Below, in pieces: positions 46,211 through 54,793 of a DNA stretch of 64,000 bases (positions are counted from its first letter, which is position 1; every line of letters starts with the position of its first letter). A model generated the notes under the pieces. The model was given only the letters and a program-made list of their open reading frames with translations, had not been told where the DNA came from and ran no database searches. Made by a program: the position numbers and the translations under genes. Location: contig NZ_CP050954.1 in assembly GCF_012273015.1 (NCBI RefSeq), forward strand, positions 3,202,001-3,266,000, given 5' to 3'. The DNA comes from Hymenobacter sp. BT18 (GTDB taxonomy: Bacteria; Bacteroidota; Bacteroidia; Cytophagales; Hymenobacteraceae).

Positions 46211-46864
46211 CTAGCTGTCTGCCGACGGCCACGTGGCCAGCAAGTCCCGCACCTGCGCGGTGAGGCGGGCGGGCTCGGCGGTGTCGAGCAGGCGGGCATC
46301 AAGGCCTACGCAGGTGGCGCCGGCCTTTTTCCATTCGGCCAGGCTTTCGGGAGTGGGCTGAATGCCGCCGGTGGCCATCAGGGGAAGGTGAGGGAGCGGG
46401 CCGCGCAGAATCTGCAGGTAGGCAGGCGTGAGGTAGGCCGAGGGAAACAGCTTAACGATGGTAGCGCCCAGGCGGTGGGCCTCGTACACCTCGTTCAGGG
46501 TTTGGGCCCCGGGCAGCCAGGCCAGGTCATAGCTGCGGCACACGGCGGCCACATCGGGGCTGCACACGGGCTGAATGATGAAGTCGGCGCCGGACTCGAT
46601 AAAGCGGCCGGCTTCTTCGGCCGTGAAAATGGTGCCCGCCCCCAGCAGTAACTCGGGGTAGTCGGCCTCCACAAAGCGCTGCAGGCGCGTGAAAATGGCG
46701 TGGGCCTCGGGGCCACGGTTGGTGAACTCAAATAGCCGCACACCGGCCTCGTAGCAGGCGGCCAGCACCCGCCGGGCATAGTCTTCCTGTGCGTGGTAAA
46801 AAACTGGAATAAGGGGGTGTTGCCGGGCCTGAGCCAGGGTGTGAGCGGAAGGGAAACGAGGCAT
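46211..46864 (-). CDS. eda: KDPG/KHG aldolase
   Basis: A 217-residue class I aldolase cleaving 2-keto-3-deoxy-6-phosphogluconate to pyruvate and glyceraldehyde 3-phosphate. The Schiff-base Lys is in GATIVKLFPS, the proton-relay Glu in LFEFTNRG, and the phosphate-binding segment near LMATGGIQPTPESL. LLLGAGTIFTAEEA and WLPGAQTLNEV are also typical. No other Entner-Doudoroff or uronate gene is adjacent. Confidence 0.93.
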   Translation of the reverse strand: MPRFPSAHTLAQARQHPLIPVFYHAQEDYARRVLAACYEAGVRLFEFTNRGPEAHAIFTRLQRFVEADYPELLLGAGTIFTAEEAGRFIESGADFIIQPVCSPDVAAVCRSYDLAWLPGAQTLNEVYEAHRLGATIVKLFPSAYLTPAYLQILRGPLPHLPLMATGGIQPTPESLAEWKKAGATCVGLDARLLDTAEPARLTAQVRDLLATWPSADS

Positions 46865-46870
46865 CGGTTC

Positions 46871-46928
46871 AGTTTCTGGTTTCGGGTTGCCTACTTCTAC
46901 GGATAATTAGCCACCCGAAACTAGAAAC
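46871..46928. repeat. Intergenic hairpin built of GTTTCTGGTTTCGGG-type words
   Basis: AGTTTCTGGTTTCGGGTTG (46871-46889) pairs with CACCCGAAACTAGAAAC (46912-46928). It lies between the aldolase and PH-domain genes and is smaller than the other word-iterated hairpins. Confidence 0.65.
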
Positions 46929-46934
46929 CTGCCA

Positions 46935-47309
46935 CTAGAGTGCATACTCGCCCAGGGCGCGGTACACGTCGTAGATGCTTTGGTCGTCGCGGAAGGTGCG
47001 GCCGATGGGAGCGGCCATGCCGCGTACCCAGATGTAGAGCTCCGATTCCAAGTCGAAATGACCGGTAGTTTCCATGGAGAACCGCTCGATGCTGCGGTAT
47101 GGAACACTCATGATTTCGCGCTTCTTGCCCGTTACGCCCTGCTTATCCACCAACAGCAGGCGCTGATTGGTGAAGATGATCTGGTCGCGCAGGATGGCGT
47201 AGGCTTTTTCCACCCGCTCATCGGCGGCCAGAATGCGGTTCAGCTCCTGCTGAATCTGTTGCGCGTCATTTTCGGAGGCATTGCCGAGGAGGCCGTCGAG
47301 AAGTCCCAT
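46935..47309 (-). CDS. Bacterial PH-domain protein
   Basis: 124 residues from the ATG at 47309 (MGLLDGLLGNASEND). A helical start (QQIQQELNRILAADERVEKAY) precedes a bacterial pleckstrin-homology-like fold, with IIFTNQRLLLVDKQGVTGKK and SVPYRSIERFSMETTG, typical of bPH/YokE-like proteins. The function is unknown; cytosolic. Confidence 0.8.
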   Translation of the reverse strand: MGLLDGLLGNASENDAQQIQQELNRILAADERVEKAYAILRDQIIFTNQRLLLVDKQGVTGKKREIMSVPYRSIERFSMETTGHFDLESELYIWVRGMAAPIGRTFRDDQSIYDVYRALGEYAL

Positions 47310-47353
47310 AAGTAGTGGTGAGGTGGTGAAATGATAAGTTTGAACGGTGTTAA

Positions 47354-47938
47354 TCAATCTTGCGCCTTTTGGAAAACGCTGTCAATAGGCGTTCCTTCTT
47401 CAGCATATGCAGTGATGACTTTTCCCTTCTCGGTTAATTCAATTGTCTTGTTTCGAAGTACCTTATACCGAAAACAGCCGCTGCGCACTTTCGTCACTTT
47501 AGTTTTTACTACCTGATTATTTTGGTAAGCGTACTGGCGTGTGAGGTAGGTGAAGTTGGTACTGTGCGTGGGATTTCTACGGTATACTCTTACTAATTGT
47601 CCGACTTGGTTCCATGTCTTGATACGCAGAAAGCCAAACATGTCTTGGCAGGCCCGGGAGCAGATGGGGCCGGTTGGGTAAAAAGTGTAGCGCCGATAAT
47701 TTTTCAGTCGTCGTTGCCCGGACAGATACCGATAACAAGTAGCGGATGCTACAGCACCTGTTTCGTAATAACTGATCCGCTGCAGATTATTGGTGGCCTG
47801 CGGTTCGAGATGCGCAAGATGCTGTATCTGCTTAGTAGTGAAAATGCTGTCTTCTCTCAGTTCCTGCCCATTGGCGCGCTTTGAGAGTAGAAGCAGCGCA
47901 GCAATGAAAAGGCCAAGCTTCATAATAGTATTACGCAT
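47354..47938 (-). CDS. Exported protein of unknown function
   Basis: 194 residues from the ATG at 47938; a second Met five residues in is an equal candidate. A signal peptide (MKLGLFIAALLLLSKRANGQ) leads into a mature domain with YYETGAVASATCYRYLSGQRR and YTFYPTGPICSRAC, repeat-like blocks that recall MORN-type beta hairpins. The open frame runs 73 codons further upstream, but that part crosses a terminator and is rejected. Its base composition is lower in GC than that of its neighbours. Confidence 0.7.
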   Translation of the reverse strand: MRNTIMKLGLFIAALLLLSKRANGQELREDSIFTTKQIQHLAHLEPQATNNLQRISYYETGAVASATCYRYLSGQRRLKNYRRYTFYPTGPICSRACQDMFGFLRIKTWNQVGQLVRVYRRNPTHSTNFTYLTRQYAYQNNQVVKTKVTKVRSGCFRYKVLRNKTIELTEKGKVITAYAEEGTPIDSVFQKAQD

Positions 47939-48003
47939 AAGAATTAGTGTCCGACCGGAAGATAAAAGTATAGCTACAGCATTGTTAACAAGTCTCAACA
48001 AAA

Positions 48004-48029
48004 ACAGCCGGACCAAGCGGCCCGGCTGT
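48004..48029 (-). terminator. Rho-independent terminator of the M1 peptidase gene
   Basis: On the minus strand ACAGCCGG and CCGGCTGT pair around a 10-base loop and run into TTTTTGTTG. It begins 24 bases after the peptidase stop. Confidence 0.8.
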
Positions 48030-48053
48030 TGAAAGCTAGCAGAAAAGGCAGAA

Positions 48054-50411
48054 TTAGTTGGTGCCGCCGGAGCTGGTGCCAGCCGGCTTCTGCTCCAGCT
48101 TCTGCATGGAGGTTTGCTGCTGCATAGGGTTGGGCTGAGCGCGCTGCTGCTGCTCAAACAACTCGAAGCGCGAGGGCGCAGCCCGGTTCGGGTAAGCGTT
48201 GTTGCTCAGGTCTGTGTCGGCGGTTTCCAGGAAGGGGTCCAGTACGAAGCTCACTACGGGCTTTTCGGTGATGAATACCTTGGTTACCTCAGCGTTGTTC
48301 TTGCGCCAGATTTCAGCCGGAATGTTCACAATTTCCTGCTTGCCATCCTCATAAGTCATCTGCACCACCACAGGCATGGTCAGGCCACCCAGATTCTTCA
48401 GGCTCACCTCGTAGAAGTGCAGGCCGCTGTTGAGGCGCTGCTGCTGCTCGGGCGTGAGCTTGGCCACGTAGTCCTGGTAGCGCTTTTTGTCGGCTTCGGT
48501 AGCGGCCAGCGGATCGTAGGCGTTGTAGAAGTCGTTGAGCTGGGGCTTATCGTCCACCAACGTGCGCTTAATGTCCTGCAGGTTGCGCTGCTCCGAAAGG
48601 GTTTTGGGCGCGGCGTTCAGCAGCTCCCGCTTGCGGGCATTTTCGATTTCAGGGTTTTTCGAGTCGATGGTGTACCACTTCACACCCGCAATGGCCAGGT
48701 CGGTGTGGTCGGTGGTGTAGAACCAGCCGCGCCAGAACCAGTCGAGGTCAGTGCCAGAGGCATCTTCCATGGTGCGGAAGAAGTCGGCGGGCTCGGGGTG
48801 CTTGTAGGCCCAGCGGCGCGCGTACTCTTTAAAGGCGTAGTCGAAGAGCTGACGGCCGAGGATAGTTTCGCGCAAAATGTTGAGGCCGGTAGCGGGCTTG
48901 GCGTAGGCATTAGGCCCAAACTGCAGCACCGATTCCGAGTTGGTCATGATGGGCGTCTGCACATTTTTACCGGTGCGCATGTAGTCCACAATCAGCTTCG
49001 GCTCGCCGCGGCGGGAAGGGTAGTTACGCTCCCATTCCTGCTCGGTGAGGTACTGCACGAAGGTGTTCAGGCCTTCATCCATCCACGTCCACTGCCGCTC
49101 ATCGGAGTTGATGATCATGGGGAAGAAGTTGTGGCCTACCTCGTGAATAATCACGGAAATCATGCCGTACTTGGTGTTGGCCGAGTAGGTGCCGTCTTTC
49201 TCGGGGCGGCCACCGTTGAAGCACAACATGGGATACTCCATGCCACCCACCGGGCCGTGCACCGAAATAGCCACCGGGTACTCGTAGTCGATGGTGAACT
49301 TGGAGTAGGTTTTGATGGTGTGCGCCACCACCTCGGTAGAGTACTTGCCCCAGAGCGGGTTGCCTTCCTTAGGGTAGTAGCTCATGCACATCACCGGCTT
49401 GCCGGCCTGCTTGATCTGCATGGCATCCCAGATAAACTTGCGCGAGGAGGCCCAGGCAAAGTCGCGCACGTTCTTGGCGGCGTAGGTCCAGGTTTTGGTG
49501 CCTTTGGCGCGCTTCTGCTCGGCAGCTTCGGCTTCCTGCTCGGTCACGATGAGCACCGGAGTTTTGGTGTTCTTGGCTTTTTCGAGGCGCTGGCGCTGGG
49601 TGGCGCTCAGCACGTCGCCGGGGTTCTGCAGCACGCCCGTGGCGCCCACCACGTGGTCGGCGGGGGCGGTGATGCTTACGCGGTAGTCACCGAAGGGCAA
49701 GGCAAACTCCCCGTTGCCCAGGAACTGCTTGTGCTGCCAGCCCTGGAAGTCGGAGTACACGGCCATGCGCGGGTAGAACTGGGCAATTTCGTAGAGGTAG
49801 TTCTTGTCCTCGGGGAAATACTCGTAGCCGCTGCGCTGGTTGATTTTCAGCTGGTCGTTGATGTTGTAGCTCCACTTGATGCTGAACGTCACGGCTTGCT
49901 TGGGCCGCAGGGGCGTGGGCAGGTCGATGCGCATCATGGTGTGGTTGATGACGTGGGGCAGGGCCTTGCCGCCTTTCAACTTCACCTCCGAAATCTTGAA
50001 GCCCCCGTCGAAGTCCGAGTTCATTAGGTACTCCAGCCCCCGGAACGACATCTTGTCCGACAGCTCACCCACCTCCGTGGCCTGCGTGATGGACGTTTTG
50101 TCCAGGATGTTCTGGTCGAGCTGCACCCACAGGTAGGTGAGCACGTCAGGCGAGAGGTTGGTGTAGGTAATGTCCTCCGAGCCGGTTATGGCCTGCTTCT
50201 CGTCGTCGAGCTTTACCTGGATGTTGTAGTCGGCGCGCTGCTGCCAGTACTGGCTACCGGGCGCGCCGGAGGCGGTGCGGTAGGTATTGGGGGTGGGCAG
50301 CTCCGGGCCCAGCTGGGCAAACTTATCGGTACCGGAATTGGTGGTTTGCGCTGCCAGCGGACCGGCAGCCAGCACGGCCACGGCGGCCGAGCGTAACAAG
50401 TGTTTAAGCAT
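48054..50411 (-). CDS. M1 family zinc metallopeptidase
   Basis: 785 residues from the ATG at 50411 (MLKHLLRSAAVAVLAAG, a signal peptide). The zinc site is HEVGHNFFPM at about residue 423, with the third ligand Glu in WMDEGLNTFVQYL, giving the gluzincin spacing; the exopeptidase GGMEYPM motif lies upstream as in aminopeptidase N. An N-terminal beta domain and a helical C domain follow M1 architecture. It probably trims peptides in the periplasm or outside the cell. The C-terminal tail is Gln/Ser-rich, and no T9SS domain is present. Confidence 0.92.
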   Translation of the reverse strand: MLKHLLRSAAVAVLAAGPLAAQTTNSGTDKFAQLGPELPTPNTYRTASGAPGSQYWQQRADYNIQVKLDDEKQAITGSEDITYTNLSPDVLTYLWVQLDQNILDKTSITQATEVGELSDKMSFRGLEYLMNSDFDGGFKISEVKLKGGKALPHVINHTMMRIDLPTPLRPKQAVTFSIKWSYNINDQLKINQRSGYEYFPEDKNYLYEIAQFYPRMAVYSDFQGWQHKQFLGNGEFALPFGDYRVSITAPADHVVGATGVLQNPGDVLSATQRQRLEKAKNTKTPVLIVTEQEAEAAEQKRAKGTKTWTYAAKNVRDFAWASSRKFIWDAMQIKQAGKPVMCMSYYPKEGNPLWGKYSTEVVAHTIKTYSKFTIDYEYPVAISVHGPVGGMEYPMLCFNGGRPEKDGTYSANTKYGMISVIIHEVGHNFFPMIINSDERQWTWMDEGLNTFVQYLTEQEWERNYPSRRGEPKLIVDYMRTGKNVQTPIMTNSESVLQFGPNAYAKPATGLNILRETILGRQLFDYAFKEYARRWAYKHPEPADFFRTMEDASGTDLDWFWRGWFYTTDHTDLAIAGVKWYTIDSKNPEIENARKRELLNAAPKTLSEQRNLQDIKRTLVDDKPQLNDFYNAYDPLAATEADKKRYQDYVAKLTPEQQQRLNSGLHFYEVSLKNLGGLTMPVVVQMTYEDGKQEIVNIPAEIWRKNNAEVTKVFITEKPVVSFVLDPFLETADTDLSNNAYPNRAAPSRFELFEQQQRAQPNPMQQQTSMQKLEQKPAGTSSGGTN

Positions 50412-50761
50412 TGAAGAGCGTAAATGCGTGGAGCGAGGCGAAAAAGTACAGCAAAACGGGCAGACAACAGGTAAAGTCACCGGTAAAGTGCCAGAAGTTG
50501 CACGGGCGGGGTGATGGGTGAATAAGAGAATGTGCTAATGTGGAGAATGTGCTGAAATGCTAATGATGCTCCTGCCATTGCGAGGCATGTGGGGCATCAA
50601 GCCAGCGTCCGGAGCAAACGTGCCTAACTCCCGGATGTGACGAGCCCCTACACACGCGCAACGAGCTAAGAGCTTACTGGTAGAGAAGCGGGTCAGGCAC
50701 ATTGCCCGAGACGAGGGCTTCGGTATGGGCCTGATGTACCCCCTGCTCGCCATCCTCCCAT
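50412..50761. other. Intergenic stretch with short direct repeats and a possible coding remnant
   Basis: No complete gene is seen. At 50531-50566 the words GAATGTGCTAATG and GAATGTGCTGAAATGCTAAT repeat directly, like one arm of the word-iterated hairpins without its partner. On the minus strand at 50674-50764 a frame without a start codon reads GEWEDGEQGVHQ... ALVSGNVPDPLLYQ and then a stop, which has coding character. Confidence 0.35.
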
Positions 50762-51367
50762 TCACCTATTGACCAGCAGCACCAGCGCAATGCCCAGCGC
50801 CGCGCCACTGACCACCAAAAGCCAGTCGCGGCGGGCCACGCCGAGGCCGCGCAGCAGCAGGGCTCCGAGCAGCAGGATCAGGCCCACAATCAGCAGCTGG
50901 CCTAACTCCACGCCCACGTTGAAGGCCAGCAGCTCCAGCACCGGGCGACTCTGGCGGCCCAGCAGCTCGCGCAGGTAGCTGGAAAACCCAAGGCCGTGAA
51001 TCAGCCCGAAGGTGGCCGCCAGGCCATTGGCGGAAGTAAAAATCAGGTTGGGCGACTGGCGAATAGGTGTAGGGCGGCTCGTGGCGCGCCCGGCCCGCGC
51101 CAAGTTCACTACGCACGTAAGCAGAATGGTTACCGGAATCAGGACCTCAATTACCTGGGGCGAGTACTGCACCACATTGAGCGTGGCCAGGGCCAGGGTA
51201 AGGGAGTGGCCCAGGGTGAAGCTGGTGACCAGGGCCACCACGCGGCGCCAGTCCTGCAGCACGTAGGGCGCGCACAAGGCCAGCAAAAACACGAGGTGGT
51301 CGTAGGCCTGCAGGTTGAAGATGTGGAAAAAGCCGAGCTGGAGGTAGGTGGTGAACGTGGAGGCCAT
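50762..51367 (-). CDS. hupE: HupE/UreJ-family membrane protein
   Basis: 201 residues from the ATG at 51367 (MASTFTTYLQLGF). Six or so hydrophobic segments and the family motif GFFHIFNLQAYDHLVFLLAL with conserved His/Asp-His are visible, followed by FTLGHSLTLALA and GLIHGLGFSSYL. HupE/UreJ proteins are nickel permeases or, in other members, general metal-linked membrane proteins. A role with the urease cluster is possible but the gene is 5 kb from ureD. Confidence 0.87.
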   Translation of the reverse strand: MASTFTTYLQLGFFHIFNLQAYDHLVFLLALCAPYVLQDWRRVVALVTSFTLGHSLTLALATLNVVQYSPQVIEVLIPVTILLTCVVNLARAGRATSRPTPIRQSPNLIFTSANGLAATFGLIHGLGFSSYLRELLGRQSRPVLELLAFNVGVELGQLLIVGLILLLGALLLRGLGVARRDWLLVVSGAALGIALVLLVNR

Positions 51368-51474
51368 GTGGCAAAAGTACACCGCGCGGGCAAATGCTGT
51401 TTTTCGGCCTTTTTCGAATAATTTGCGCCAAATAAAGCAGTTCGTATTCCGGTTGATATATGTGTAGATATTTT

Positions 51475-52368
51475 ATGCTGAGCCTGCTCCTGCTCGGCTT
51501 GGTCCTGGAAGGCCACCCCCAGGCCCTCACGCCCACGCTGCCATCGGCTTACCCAACCGAACCCCGCCCAACCCGGGCCGATACGGCCCAGGCAGTACAC
51601 GAATTGTTTAAAAGCCGGCGTACGGGAGGCCTTGTCTGGCCGCTAGTAGGCACGGTGGGCATGCTGGCGGCAATTCTGCCGGCGCAACAATCAACCAGCG
51701 CCGGCGTCTGGACGCCGGGGGTTATCGGCGGGGCGGCGTTGGTGGGCGTTGGCATAGGGAAGAGTGTGCGGTTCAAACGGAAAAACGAAACAGCCGTCCT
51801 GCGCGAACTGGCGCAAACCGGCCATCTGCCAGCTTACGTTAGCCGCCGTCTGCGGGGCCGCTACCGGCCTATACCCGGAATGGCTAAGGAAGAAAACCCG
51901 TTGCCGGCCCCTGGTACCGGCCCGGATAGCCTGCGGCGAAGCGCCGATCCGCTCACGCCCGGGCCGGTTGCGGCCAGCGCCCGGCAGGACACGCTGGATG
52001 CCATTACGGCGCTGTTCATGATGAAGCGGGTGAATGGGGAATGGCCGCTGGCCTTGGCCTTGCCGGGCTTGCGGCTGATGTCCGGCGGCACCCGCGAATA
52101 CAATCCAGTCACGGGTAGTTGGGAAGAAACGCCGGCTTCGGGCGGCGCGGTGGCGGCCGGGCTGGGGCTGGCTGGGGTAGGACTTACGTATATGCTGGTC
52201 CGGCACACTACCTATAGCTACGAAAAGCTCAACGCCCTGCACGCTGCCTGCGCTGCGGGGGCGCCAATTCCGGCGCAGTACCGGGCGCAGCTGCAGCCGC
52301 GCCACTTTGCCAAAGCCGGCAAGTGGAAAGCCCGGCTGGCCCGCAGAGAAGCCCGCCGCCGTGGATAA
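51475..52368 (+). CDS. Two-domain member of a tandem envelope-protein family
   Basis: 297 residues from the ATG at 51475 (MLSLLLLGLVLEGHPQA, signal peptide). I do not recognise the family. Two copies of one domain are visible, at about 37-130 (ADTAQAVHELFKSRRTGG, a Gly-rich hydrophobic stretch, GVGIGKSVRFKRKNE, LPAYVSRRLRGRY) and at about 170-285 (DTLDAITALFMMKRVNGE, hydrophobic stretches, IPAQYRAQLQPRHF). The two genes downstream carry one copy each. An anchored envelope location is likely. A conserved basic C-terminal R[IL]R..[YH]F helix in each copy is the most constant feature. Function unknown. Confidence 0.75.
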   Translation: MLSLLLLGLVLEGHPQALTPTLPSAYPTEPRPTRADTAQAVHELFKSRRTGGLVWPLVGTVGMLAAILPAQQSTSAGVWTPGVIGGAALVGVGIGKSVRFKRKNETAVLRELAQTGHLPAYVSRRLRGRYRPIPGMAKEENPLPAPGTGPDSLRRSADPLTPGPVAASARQDTLDAITALFMMKRVNGEWPLALALPGLRLMSGGTREYNPVTGSWEETPASGGAVAAGLGLAGVGLTYMLVRHTTYSYEKLNALHAACAAGAPIPAQYRAQLQPRHFAKAGKWKARLARREARRRG

Positions 52369-52533
52369 GGGGCGGAGTAGGGTTAGGCTTCAATCGTGAG
52401 GCTAACCTGCTCAAAGTTGTTGACCGGGCGTTCCTACGCTTCAGGTTTCCTGGCAGCGGCCCTCTACCTTGCGCCGCCAATTTGTCGGCTATTGCTGCTT
52501 CAGCGTAGGGCTCTTGCTTTCTACGCCGCTATC

Positions 52534-52950
52534 ATGCTACTAACTATGCGTTGTTATCTGATCTTACTAGCCTGTCTGCTGGGGCTGCTGGTGACCGGCC
52601 GTGCGCAGCAAGTGGCCATTCCCGATTATGCCGTGGTGAGTGCACCGGTGGCAGCCGATTCGGCTCATGCTGTGGGCAAATTGTTTAGCCAGCGCCGGGC
52701 CGGAGCCAGGCTGCTACGGATTCCTGGGCTTATCGCGCTGGGTGTGGGAGCGGCTATCTTATTCAACACCCCGCAAGGTGGGACCACGCCCGTTTTGCTC
52801 GGCGGCGCGATGCTCACCAGCTTTAGTGTGGCCAAGAGTAGGAAGTGGAGTTCCGCGCAGGAACACGCTGTGCAGAACGACTACCTGCAGGGTAAGCCGC
52901 TGCCGAAGAGAATCCGTCGCCGGCTGCGGCACCGGCACTTCCAGCCATAG
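52534..52950 (+). CDS. Single-domain member of the tandem envelope-protein family
   Basis: 138 residues from the ATG at 52534 (MLLTMRCYLILLACLLGLL, signal peptide); the ATG at 52546 is an alternative. After the signal comes ADSAHAVGKLFSQRRAGA, a Gly-rich hydrophobic stretch, VAKSRKWSSAQEH and the ending LPKRIRRRLRHRHF. This is the same order of blocks as in its neighbours at 51475 and 53002, though the GKxxRF block is degraded to AKSRKW. Function unknown. Confidence 0.72.
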   Translation: MLLTMRCYLILLACLLGLLVTGRAQQVAIPDYAVVSAPVAADSAHAVGKLFSQRRAGARLLRIPGLIALGVGAAILFNTPQGGTTPVLLGGAMLTSFSVAKSRKWSSAQEHAVQNDYLQGKPLPKRIRRRLRHRHFQP

Positions 52951-53001
52951 GCTCTATCTGAGTCACTCACCAGCCTTCCCGTTTTCACCATCCTACTTTC
53001 G

Positions 53002-53466
53002 ATGCACAAGAGTCTTTTGACGCTCGTTGGGGGCGCTATCTGTTTAACTACCTACGGGCAGAGCGCAGGTAGTTCTTCGCCGCCGCAACCTTCGCCCTTG
53101 CCGCCGCATGCCGCGCCGGCCCCGCGCCCCGCAGCCACTCATGCCGACACCGTGCAAGCCCTTCATCACCTGTTTGCGAAGCACCGCACCGGGGGCTGGA
53201 TCTGGACGACTATCGGGGGGCTTTTTGCCGTGCGCATTGCCACGGTAGCGGCTGCCAGCAGCAGCTCCGGCAGCCTATCCAGCAATACTGGCGGTACCAT
53301 TGTCGGTATTGGGCTGTTTGGCGGCGTTCCGGCGGGCATCGGTATCGGTAAGCTGGCTCGGTTTAGCAAGGCCAACGAGGAGCAGACGGTGGCCCTCTAC
53401 GATAAAGCGGGTATTCTGCCGCCCTACGTGCGTACAAGGCTCCGGAAGAAATACTTTCTCAAGTAG
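53002..53466 (+). CDS. Single-domain member of the tandem envelope-protein family
   Basis: 154 residues. A signal peptide (LLTLVGGAICLTTYGQS) and a Pro/Ala/Ser-rich linker are followed by HADTVQALHHLFAKHRTGG, a Gly-rich hydrophobic stretch, GIGIGKLARFSKANEEQ and LPPYVRTRLRKKYF. It matches the first domain of the gene at 51475 best (GVGIGK.VRF...NE, LP.YV..RLR..Y), suggesting recent duplication. Function unknown. Confidence 0.75.
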   Translation: MHKSLLTLVGGAICLTTYGQSAGSSSPPQPSPLPPHAAPAPRPAATHADTVQALHHLFAKHRTGGWIWTTIGGLFAVRIATVAAASSSSGSLSSNTGGTIVGIGLFGGVPAGIGIGKLARFSKANEEQTVALYDKAGILPPYVRTRLRKKYFLK

Positions 53467-53609
53467 TCTTCTCCGAAATGCCGGCGGGGCAGCGGGGTGC
53501 CCCGGCAAGGTCTTGCCTGCGAGCTTGTGCCACCGCCTGCCAGAGGCTTGCCCGCGCTGCCGTACCTTTGGTCCGCGCCCCAGCTACACGGGGCCGTTTT
53601 AGCTGTGTT

Positions 53610-54593
53610 ATGGAAACTTTGCTGGGCACCGACCTAAACTACGCCGCCGCCTTGTTGCGGGCGGGCGAGCTGGTGGCCATTCCCACCGAAACGGTGTACG
53701 GACTGGCCGGCAACGGCCTGCGGGAGGAGAGCCTGCGCCGCATTTTCGAGGCCAAGGGCCGCCCGCTCAGCAACCCGCTGATCCTGCACTTTGCCAGCGC
53801 CGCCCACTTGGCTGGCTATGTGCGGCCCGAGGCCGTGCCCGCTGCCGCTCACACCTTGCTGGCCGCCTTCAGCCCCGGCCCGCTCACGCTGCTGCTGCCC
53901 CGCGAACTGGCGGTGGTGCCCGACATGGTGACGGCCGGCCTGCCCGACGTGGCGGTGCGCATTCCGGCGCATCCGCTGCTGCGGGAGCTGCTGGTCCGGC
54001 TCGACTTTCCGGTAGCGGCTCCCTCCGCCAACCCCTTCGGCTACATCAGCCCAACCTTGCCCGAGCACGTGCTGCGCCAGCTGGGTGGCCGCATTCCCTA
54101 CATCCTCGATGGGGGCCCCTGCCAGGCGGGTATTGAAAGCACGGTGGTGGGCTTCGGGCCCGCAGGCGAGCCGGTGGTATACCGACCCGGGGCTATTTCC
54201 CTGGAAATGCTCCAGGCGGTGGTGCCGGAAACACGCCTGCGCACGGCCGCCGAGAAGGCGCAGCGGGCGGCCAGCCCGGGCTTGCTGCCCTTCCACTACT
54301 CGCCCCACACGCCCTTGCAGCTTTTCGGCCCCGGCCTGGTGGAGGTGCCGGCCTTCGACCCCACTGTTACTGGAGCCCTCACCCTGCGCGACCCGGTACC
54401 GGGCCTGCCCTTAAACCAGCAAGTGGTGCTGAGCCCCGGCCGCGGCGACCTGGCCGAAGCCGCCCATGGGCTCTACGCCGCCCTGCACCGCCTCGATGGC
54501 CTGGGTTTGCGCCAACTGCTGGCCGAGCGGCTACCGCAGACCGGCTTGGGCGTAGCCCTCAACGAGCGGCTGGAGAAAGCCGCCGCGCGGTAG
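53610..54593 (+). CDS. tsaC: Threonylcarbamoyl-AMP synthase (Sua5/YrdC)
   Basis: 327 residues from the ATG at 53610, the long form with an N-terminal YrdC domain (VAIPTETVYGLAGNGL, KGRPLSNPLILH, FSPGPLTLLLPR, SANPFGYISPT) and a C-terminal Sua5 domain starting near SPGLLPFHYSPHTPL. It makes threonylcarbamoyl-AMP for the t6A modification of tRNAs reading ANN codons. An exact -7 box TACCTTTG lies at 53564-53571, about 38 bases before the start. Confidence 0.94.
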   Translation: METLLGTDLNYAAALLRAGELVAIPTETVYGLAGNGLREESLRRIFEAKGRPLSNPLILHFASAAHLAGYVRPEAVPAAAHTLLAAFSPGPLTLLLPRELAVVPDMVTAGLPDVAVRIPAHPLLRELLVRLDFPVAAPSANPFGYISPTLPEHVLRQLGGRIPYILDGGPCQAGIESTVVGFGPAGEPVVYRPGAISLEMLQAVVPETRLRTAAEKAQRAASPGLLPFHYSPHTPLQLFGPGLVEVPAFDPTVTGALTLRDPVPGLPLNQQVVLSPGRGDLAEAAHGLYAALHRLDGLGLRQLLAERLPQTGLGVALNERLEKAAAR

Positions 54594-54609
54594 CCGGTTA
54601 CCATAGAAC

Positions 54610-54654
54610 AAAACCAAAGCCCCGCTGGCAGTGTGCCGGCGGGGCTTTGGTTTT
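54610..54654 (+). terminator. Rho-independent terminator after tsaC
   Basis: AAAACCAAAGCCCCGC and GCGGGGCTTTGGTTTT pair perfectly, with a smaller stem inside the loop. The flanking A- and T-tracts make it usable in both directions. Confidence 0.88.
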
Positions 54655-54793
54655 AAGGCAGCGGAGTCTATTACACTGTTGACCGAGTCCTTACTTCCAT
54701 GTTCTCCTTGTTGTCAACTTATACCGCTTAGGGCTTGGTATCTATAAACTGTGGCCGCTGCTGGCGCATAGGAACTGAGTCCCCTGAGGTAAG

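Noticed and set aside
50535..50765. 76-residue minus-strand frame after hupE
   Set aside because: No family character, and it competes with another frame in the same region that looks more protein-like.
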